Assembly: GCA_023248595.1 (NCBI GenBank)
Contig: JAHFEG010000004.1
Coordinates: 51,504 to 103,633, forward strand
DNA: 52,130 nt
DNA from: Myxococcales bacterium
GTDB lineage: Bacteria; Myxococcota; UBA727; JABDBI01
Direction of reading: 5' to 3'
Shown here one piece after another: positions 46,706-52,130 of this stretch. The notes under the pieces were generated by a model. The model had not been told where the DNA came from and searched no databases. It was given only the letters and a program-made list of their open reading frames with translations. How positions within the stretch are numbered: position 1 is the first letter of the stretch; every line of letters begins with the position of its first letter. Both the position numbers and the translations under genes were made by a program.

Positions 46706-49335
46706 TTGAAACACAACGCCCAGATCCTGATGCATTATTAGCTTCTCTGCAAAAGAAACAAAAGAAGAAGAGGGGTGGAAAACTTTATTTGTTTCTCGGT
46801 ATGGCGCCTGGAGTTGGGAAAACCTATGCGATGTTGCTCGCAGCTCATGAAGCCAAAAGAAGCGGGATCGACATTGTGGTGGGTGTTGCTGAAACACATG
46901 GTCGTCAAGAGACCAAAGATTTATTGGCAGGCTTAGACATTGTTCCAAAAATCGTTTTAGAATATCGAGAGATTTTATTAGAAGAGTTTGATCTTGATGC
47001 TGTGTTAGCGCGCAAGCCGAAATTGGTTCTTATCGATGAGTTAGCTCATAGCAATGTGCCAGGATCAAGGCATACCAAACGTTGGCAAGATGTATTTGAA
47101 ATTTTGGATGCGGGAATCGATGTTTTTTCGACGTTGAATATACAGCATCTGGAGAGTCGCAAAGAAAGCGTCGAACGAGTTGCTGGCATTATTGTTCGCG
47201 AAACAGTTCCCGATTCTGTTCTGGATAGAGCCCATCAAATTCGTTTAATCGATCTGTCGCCATCTGATTTATTGCAGCGCTTGAAAGAAGGCAAAGTCTA
47301 CTTAGGAGAAAAAGCAGAGGCTGCGCTTTCCCATTTTTTCAAAGAAGATAAATTAACTGCGCTACGTGAAATTGCTCTGCGGCTTGTTGCTGAAAAAGTG
47401 GATATGGAGCTACAAGGTTTTGCTGCACAAAGAGAGGCTGGAGCGCAATTTCCTGTTGTCGATAGATTGATAGTTCCTATTTCAAGTCGTTTTAGTGCAG
47501 AGCAGTTAATTCGGGCGACCAGAAGGTTAGCGTTTAATTTAGAAGCTTCTTGGATTGCTTTGTACGTTGATACAGGAAGAATTTTATCAGAGACAGAAGC
47601 AAAAATCGTAACCAAGAATTTGGAACTGGCCAGAAGTTTGGGCGCGGAGACCATGGCGATTACTGATACAAATTGGGCAGAAGCGATTATTCGTGTTGCC
47701 CGCCAAAAAAGTGTGACGCAAATTGTGATTGCGCGCCCTCAAAGTAAATGGTTCAAGGGTTTAAGTGAGAATGCCTTACTCTTGCGACAACTTTTAAAAA
47801 GCCATGTCAATGTCACAATTATTGGAGCTGAAACACGTCTTGAAGAAAAAATTTTCAGTAAAATTTTTTCATATCTTAAAATTAAATCTTCCAGTTCAAG
47901 TTATATAAAAGCGATGGGGGTGATGCTGCTTTTGTCTTTGTTAAATGCGGTGCTAGCTCCTTTTATTGCCTACCGGGCTGTCGGATTTATCTTTTTGATT
48001 GGGACCTTGGTGTTGGGACTCTTTGTTCCTTTAGGGCCAATTTTACTTTCGGCCACTTTTACCGCTTTTGCGTGGGATTTCTTTTTTATTCCTCCAGTAG
48101 GGTCATTTTTGATCCAGGAAACTGAAGATGTTTTCATGCTTTTTTCTTACATGATTGCTGCGGTGACGATTGCTATTTTATCTTGGCGACTGCAAAGACA
48201 GCAAGAAGTATTAGCGTCTAGAGAGGCGCGCTTTTATATGCTCTATAAAACAGTACGGGACATTGTGACTTTAGCAAATAAGGAAGCGATGATTCATGCT
48301 GTACTTGATCGATTGCAAGAGTTTTTAAGTGGTGCTTGTGATGTGTCTTTAGCTAGAAAAGATGGCAGCCTGAAGGATTTTTCGAAGCAGCGCCTTCAAT
48401 TGGTCAAAATAGAAAGAGAAATGGCTGTTGCCAAATGGGCGATGGATAATCATAAGCCGGCAGGTTGGTCAACAGAAACATTGTCAGCAGCTGAAGCACT
48501 TTATATCCCACTGATTGGGACATCGGAAAAAGTTGGCGTTTTGGCTTTTCAGCCAAAGAAAAGATCTTCGCTTCCTCCTCAAGACGCAGATTTATTGTTT
48601 GCTGTGGCCAGGCAGTTGGCCATTTCTCTTGAGCGCGAAATTTTTCGTGAACGCGCTTTAGAAACAGGAAGGCTGCAAGAAACAGAAAAAATGCATCGTG
48701 CTATTTTGAATTTAATCACAGAAGAGCTGCGCACGACGCTATCTACCATTGTGCAATCAGCAAAAATTTTAGGAGAAAAGGACCAGGCAGCGACGCTTTT
48801 GCTGGATGCGGCTGAAAAACTTCAATTTTCTGTTGATAATCTTCTCACCATGTCGCGTTTGATTACGGGTGTTTTCCCTCTTAATAAAGAAGCCATTTTG
48901 GTAACCGATTTGTTGGCGTTAGCGCAAGCTTATATCAAGCGTTCTTTAATGGGGCATCAAGTTAAAGTGAATTTGGTCGGTGAAGTATCATCTGTTTTTA
49001 TCGATATATCCTTGTGTAAACAAGTGCTTGCCAATGTTTTAGCGAATGCCGCAGAATACAGTCCGCAAGGCAGTTCCATTGAAATTGAAATTTTTCCCAA
49101 GGGCTCTGAAATTCAAATCGTGGTTAGGGATCAAGGACCTGGAATTAAAGAAGAAGAAATGGGCCGTATTTTTGATAAATTCTATCGTGCACCAGGTACC
49201 AAAGGAGGAGGAGTAGGTCTTGGCCTTTCTGTTGCCAAAGGAATCTTGAAAGTCCATGGCGGAAAAATTGCTGTATCCAATCAGCCAGACGGCGGAGCGG
49301 CTTTTTCTTTGTGGCTGCCCATTACACTCCCATAA
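46702..49335 (+). CDS. kdpD: KdpD-type sensor protein lacking the phospho-accepting histidine
   Basis: An 877-aa KdpD: N-terminal KdpD domain with Walker A GMAPGVGKTYAM and DELAHSNVPGSRHTKRWQDV, a Usp-like domain (about 250-375), four membrane helices (DUF4118, about 402-495), a GAF-like domain and a C-terminal kinase part. The ATPase boxes look intact (NVLANAAEYSP, DQGPGI, GVGLGLSVAKG). The H-box, ISHDLRTPL in E. coli, is ITEELRTTLS here: codon 674 is GAA, so Glu replaces the histidine that is His673 in E. coli. No kdpE follows; the end overlaps the convergent fabI by 14 bases. As a classical histidine kinase it should be unable to autophosphorylate; it may act by its N-terminal domain, by binding, or have decayed. 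Confidence 0.93.
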   Translation: MIETQRPDPDALLASLQKKQKKKRGGKLYLFLGMAPGVGKTYAMLLAAHEAKRSGIDIVVGVAETHGRQETKDLLAGLDIVPKIVLEYREILLEEFDLDAVLARKPKLVLIDELAHSNVPGSRHTKRWQDVFEILDAGIDVFSTLNIQHLESRKESVERVAGIIVRETVPDSVLDRAHQIRLIDLSPSDLLQRLKEGKVYLGEKAEAALSHFFKEDKLTALREIALRLVAEKVDMELQGFAAQREAGAQFPVVDRLIVPISSRFSAEQLIRATRRLAFNLEASWIALYVDTGRILSETEAKIVTKNLELARSLGAETMAITDTNWAEAIIRVARQKSVTQIVIARPQSKWFKGLSENALLLRQLLKSHVNVTIIGAETRLEEKIFSKIFSYLKIKSSSSSYIKAMGVMLLLSLLNAVLAPFIAYRAVGFIFLIGTLVLGLFVPLGPILLSATFTAFAWDFFFIPPVGSFLIQETEDVFMLFSYMIAAVTIAILSWRLQRQQEVLASREARFYMLYKTVRDIVTLANKEAMIHAVLDRLQEFLSGACDVSLARKDGSLKDFSKQRLQLVKIEREMAVAKWAMDNHKPAGWSTETLSAAEALYIPLIGTSEKVGVLAFQPKKRSSLPPQDADLLFAVARQLAISLEREIFRERALETGRLQETEKMHRAILNLITEELRTTLSTIVQSAKILGEKDQAATLLLDAAEKLQFSVDNLLTMSRLITGVFPLNKEAILVTDLLALAQAYIKRSLMGHQVKVNLVGEVSSVFIDISLCKQVLANVLANAAEYSPQGSSIEIEIFPKGSEIQIVVRDQGPGIKEEEMGRIFDKFYRAPGTKGGGVGLGLSVAKGILKVHGGKIAVSNQPDGGAAFSLWLPITLP

Positions 49336-50188
49336 CATGGTAACCGGCATCAACGTGAAGCACTTCACCTGTGATTGCTGTCGATAAATCGGAACATAAA
49401 AAGAGTGCCGCATTGGCAACGTCTTGCGGGCTAATCGATCGACGCAAAGGTGAGCGTGCCGCAGTTGCATCTATCATGGTTTCTATATCGCCAATGGATT
49501 TGGCTGCGCGCGAAGCATATGGGCCCGCGCTAATGATGTTCATACGATGGCCCATTTCACCAACAAACCAGCTTAAGCTACGGGCATCACATTCCAAAGC
49601 AGCCTTGGCAGAAGCCATGCCGCCACCATAAAAAGGGACGGCGCGTTCGCTTGCTAAATAAGAAAGCCCGACGATGCTGGCTTGGCGATTTTGCATGAGG
49701 GGCAGAGCCGCTCTGGTTAGGGCAATCAAAGAATAGCTGCTGACACTCATCGCTGTCAGATAAGCACCTCTGGAAACTTCTAAATGGGATTTGGTGACTT
49801 CAGGAGAAAAGGCAACGGAATGGATTAAGATATCAAGGCTTGCACTGATTTCACCTGTTTGTTCGATGAGATCCTGAATGGAAACGTTGTTATTTTCATA
49901 GCCTTTTTGCGAAAGCAACTCGGCTGGAAGCGCCTGAGCAGTATCGATGCCCACGTCGCAAGAGATAACAGCTGCTGGCGTAAAAGTTCCTTTGTTGAAT
50001 GGTAAGAGACGGCTTTCTTGATATTTATCTTTGGTTAAAAACCGCTCGAGCATCGAGCGTACGCGAGGGTGACAACTCAAAATTACATTCGCGCCGGCTG
50101 CCTGTAAAATTTTAGCGATGTGCCAACCAAAGCCAACATTGTCTGCAACGCCTGTGACCAAGGCGGTTTTTGAACGAAGGGCGATCAT
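49322..50188 (-). CDS. fabI: Enoyl-[acyl-carrier-protein] reductase, plant/chlamydia-type FabI
   Basis: NADH-dependent enoyl-ACP reductase that completes each fatty-acid elongation cycle. The 288-aa product differs from E. coli FabI (262 aa) and matches the plant/chlamydial type. It has the insert after the first nucleotide-binding unit (about 45-95), SLDILIHSVAFSPEVTK, LEVSRGAYLTAMSVSSYS, ASERAVPFYGGGMASAKAALE with the catalytic Tyr and Lys, ISAGPYASRAAKSIG and the ending HVDAGYHVMGV. Convergent with kdpD; upstream it diverges from rlmN. Confidence 0.95.
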   Translation of the reverse strand: MIALRSKTALVTGVADNVGFGWHIAKILQAAGANVILSCHPRVRSMLERFLTKDKYQESRLLPFNKGTFTPAAVISCDVGIDTAQALPAELLSQKGYENNNVSIQDLIEQTGEISASLDILIHSVAFSPEVTKSHLEVSRGAYLTAMSVSSYSLIALTRAALPLMQNRQASIVGLSYLASERAVPFYGGGMASAKAALECDARSLSWFVGEMGHRMNIISAGPYASRAAKSIGDIETMIDATAARSPLRRSISPQDVANAALFLCSDLSTAITGEVLHVDAGYHVMGV

Positions 50189-50302
50189 GTAAGCCTCCCG
50201 TGTGGACTAATATCACTCGCAAAGTCTACGAATAGGCCCCTTTTATCTTTGAAATAACCTGCTAGGGTCCACGGCATATTCTAAAAAAAATAAGGTTTAA
50301 AA

Positions 50303-51472
50303 ATGCTCGATATTTTGGGGGATGATACCCCGCAAAATCAAAATGAAGTTGTAACCGTTACCAAAGCGCGTTTAAATGTCCTACAAATGACATTTGAAGA
50401 ACTCAATGAATGGGTCTTATCGCTTGGCCAAAAGTCTTATCGGGCCAAACAAATTTTTGAAGCTTTGCATCAACAATGGGTAACAGATTTCAATGAAATC
50501 ACCTGTTTGTCTAAAGAATTTCGCCAAGAATTGTCTGAACTTGCCTTTATTGAAAGCATCGCCATTGTGCAGGTTAAGCAAAGTGTCGATGGCACCAGAA
50601 AATATCAGTTAAAAACCAGTGATGGCCACTTGATTGAAAGTGTTTTTATCCCGGATGCGGCGACAGAAGGTCGCAACACCATCTGTATTTCTAGCCAAGT
50701 GGGTTGTGCCATGGGCTGCACTTTTTGTGCCACTGCGGCCATGAATTTGACGCGTAATCTGACAGGAGCGGAAATTGTCGGACAGCTCTATGCTGTTAAT
50801 CGTGATTTAAAGCAAGCTGGCTGGAGAAACACCTTCGCTAAAGAAAGTGAGCCTTCAGAAGATGCTCGTGTGCTTCATAATATCGTTTATATGGGCATGG
50901 GCGAGCCTTTGCACAATTACACCAATGTGGTGCGCTCAATACACTTATTGAGTGATCAAAAAGGCCAAAATTATTCAGGGCGTCGTATCACTGTGTCAAC
51001 ATCAGGTGTCGTGAAAAATATTGAGAACTTGGGTAAAGATACCAATGTCCATATTGCCATTAGTTTAAATGCCACCACCAACGCTGTGCGTGATCAAATC
51101 ATGCCAGTGAATAAGAAGTGGAACATCGAAGAGCTCTTGGAAGCTTGCCGGTTCTTCCCCTTGCATATGCGTCGTCGCGTGACCTTCGAATACGTGATGT
51201 TGGCTGGCATCAATGATACCAATGACGATGCCTATCGTTTGCTTAACTTGCTAAACGGCATCAAGTGCAAAGTGAATTTGATTCCCTTTAATGCGCATCC
51301 ACTGTCGCCGTACAAACGTCCCGACAATGACAGAGTGCGTGAGTTTCAAACAATTTTACTGCAAAATCATATGACCGTGTTCGTTAGAACAACAAGAGGC
51401 GATGATATTGATGCTGCTTGTGGTATGCTCGGCGCACAAAAACTAGAAACTGCGCGTGAAGCGTTACTATAG
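50303..51472 (+). CDS. rlmN: Dual-specificity RNA methyltransferase RlmN
   Basis: Radical-SAM enzyme that methylates C2 of A2503 in 23S rRNA and A37 in tRNAs. The 389-aa product has the iron-sulfur motif CxxxCxxC at Cys135, Cys139 and Cys142, the YMGMGEPLHNYTNVV SAM motif, RRITVSTSGVV and the catalytic Cys near the C-terminus (DIDAACGMLG). The first 25 residues are an unusual polar extension; a downstream ATG at about codon 29 is possible. The next gene starts 9 bases after its stop. Confidence 0.95.
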   Translation: MLDILGDDTPQNQNEVVTVTKARLNVLQMTFEELNEWVLSLGQKSYRAKQIFEALHQQWVTDFNEITCLSKEFRQELSELAFIESIAIVQVKQSVDGTRKYQLKTSDGHLIESVFIPDAATEGRNTICISSQVGCAMGCTFCATAAMNLTRNLTGAEIVGQLYAVNRDLKQAGWRNTFAKESEPSEDARVLHNIVYMGMGEPLHNYTNVVRSIHLLSDQKGQNYSGRRITVSTSGVVKNIENLGKDTNVHIAISLNATTNAVRDQIMPVNKKWNIEELLEACRFFPLHMRRRVTFEYVMLAGINDTNDDAYRLLNLLNGIKCKVNLIPFNAHPLSPYKRPDNDRVREFQTILLQNHMTVFVRTTRGDDIDAACGMLGAQKLETAREALL

Positions 51473-51481
51473 GAAGAAACA

Positions 51482-52015
51482 ATGCGTTCATTATCGTTAT
51501 TAACAGCAGCTGTTAGTGTGGGCTTGCTTTGTAATTGTGCGACCATCATATCGGGAACATCGCAAATGGTGAGGATTGACTCTGATCCCCAAGGGGCCAC
51601 TATTTTAGTAGATGGTTTGTCGATGGGTAAGACGCCTGCAACAATTGCACTACAACGACCTGGGTTTAGCAATAAGACAGTTACGTTGAGACAAGATGGC
51701 TATGCGGACAGTACTTTTTTGCTGCAGAAAAGTTTTAATGGTGTGAGTGTTCTCAATTTGCTCTTGACGCTTTGGCCATTTGCTATTGATTTGGCAACCG
51801 GCGCTTTTATGAGCTACGATCCCGCTGGTTACACCATCGAACTCAAAAAAAAACGTGTAGAAATCAGCGACCAACTTGGCGTAGAAAAAGTTGTGTTTGC
51901 ACATGAATTAGCCAAAGATGAACAAGGCAACTTGATTGTGCCTGCTGCTGATGAAAATAAGAAAGTGGCAGTTGTCGATGTGGAAAAGCAGCAAGTTGTT
52001 GTTTTCAATTATTAG
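51482..52015 (+). CDS. PEGA-domain-like lipoprotein
   Basis: A 177-aa lipoprotein; AGGAAG precedes the ATG and the signal peptide ends in LLCNC or the CNCA cysteines near residue 18, a likely lipobox. Residues 25-80 match the PEGA pattern: VRIDSDPQGATILVDGLSMGKTPATIAL and VTLRQDGYAD. A hydrophobic stretch (VSVLNLLLTLWPFAIDLATGAFM) about 90-112 suggests a membrane-associated hairpin, as in related surface lipoproteins of Gram-negative bacteria. The function is unknown. Possibly cotranscribed with rlmN. Confidence 0.75.
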   Translation: MRSLSLLTAAVSVGLLCNCATIISGTSQMVRIDSDPQGATILVDGLSMGKTPATIALQRPGFSNKTVTLRQDGYADSTFLLQKSFNGVSVLNLLLTLWPFAIDLATGAFMSYDPAGYTIELKKKRVEISDQLGVEKVVFAHELAKDEQGNLIVPAADENKKVAVVDVEKQQVVVFNY

Positions 52016-52075
52016 ACCTCTTTTGAAACCGTAGAATTTGGGAATTAAATTTGAGTGAAGATTGTTCTAGTTATC

Positions 52076-52130
52076 ATGAAAACAAAATATGAAAAACTAT
52101 CAGGCTTATCTGACGGCGTCTTTCGTCGGT
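52076..52130 (+). CDS. Possible transposase N-terminus, cut by window edge
   Basis: From the ATG at 52076 the frame stays open to the window end and reads MKTKYEKLSGLSDGVFRR, which resembles the first residues of IS5-type transposases with an N-terminal helix-turn-helix. Only 18 codons are visible, there is no clear ribosome binding site, and inverted repeats of an element cannot be seen. Partial and tentative. Confidence 0.4.
   Translation, partial: MKTKYEKLSGLSDGVFRR

Noticed and set aside
50249-50282. rlmN promoter with TTGAAA and TATTCT
   Set aside because: The boxes are 22 bases apart, too far for a standard sigma-70 promoter.

Overview
The window looks like a chromosomal segment of a Gram-negative bacterium with an AT-leaning genome. 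RpoB (1373 aa) and RpoC (about 1388 aa) are of deltaproteobacterial size. A block of TPR, FHA/TonB-like and beta-barrel genes resembles the Glt gliding/envelope machinery of Myxococcota, so a Myxococcota/Bdellovibrionota-like lineage is my best guess; no rRNA gene is present to settle it. Several genes have relatives in amoeba- or host-associated organisms: a helicase like those of large DNA viruses, a plant/chlamydia-type FabI, an EGF plus expansin-like lipoprotein and an ankyrin-like lipoprotein. A host-associated or predatory life is possible but is inference.

Layout. (1) 1-8.6 kb: rpoB and rpoC, preceded by the attenuator-like terminator usually found after rplL and closed by a strong terminator. 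(2) 8.7-13.3 kb: an LprI-like small exported protein, purE, rpsA with a good promoter and terminator, and murJ. (3) 13.3-21.6 kb: a small exported protein with a C-terminal sorting-like tail, a cysteine-rich exported protein, a DEAD-box RNA helicase, an AstA-like acyltransferase, then on the minus strand an EGF/expansin-like lipoprotein, a CPBP intramembrane protease, panB, smpB and an aminoglycoside phosphotransferase-like gene with higher GC. (4) 21.7-26.4 kb: a surface island with two predicted beta-barrel proteins, an ankyrin-like lipoprotein and a helicase carrying a signal peptide.

(5) 26.5-38.5 kb: a long plus-strand gene train beginning with eno. Three outer-membrane barrel proteins, two TPR proteins, a small periplasmic protein, an FHA/TonB-like inner-membrane protein and a fourth barrel follow with overlaps or very short gaps, then glpX and an RsmB-type methyltransferase. 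The eight envelope genes look like one trans-envelope machine; its expected AglRQS-type motor is not in the window. (6) 38.5-42.1 kb: a small lipoprotein gene split by a TTTGG repeat (possible phase variation), a palindromic repeat, a 46-aa basic protein gene, an unknown gene, rlmB, pyrF and another unknown gene. (7) 42.1-49.3 kb: kdpFABCD, with no kdpE and with a KdpD whose phospho-accepting histidine is replaced by glutamate. (8) 49.3-52.1 kb: fabI, rlmN, a PEGA-like lipoprotein and the first codons of a possible transposase at the edge.

No tRNA, rRNA, CRISPR array or complete insertion sequence was recognised. No gene-free stretch exceeds about 200 bases. Starts were moved downstream from the longest frame where a ribosome binding site and signal peptide or family N-terminus supported it.
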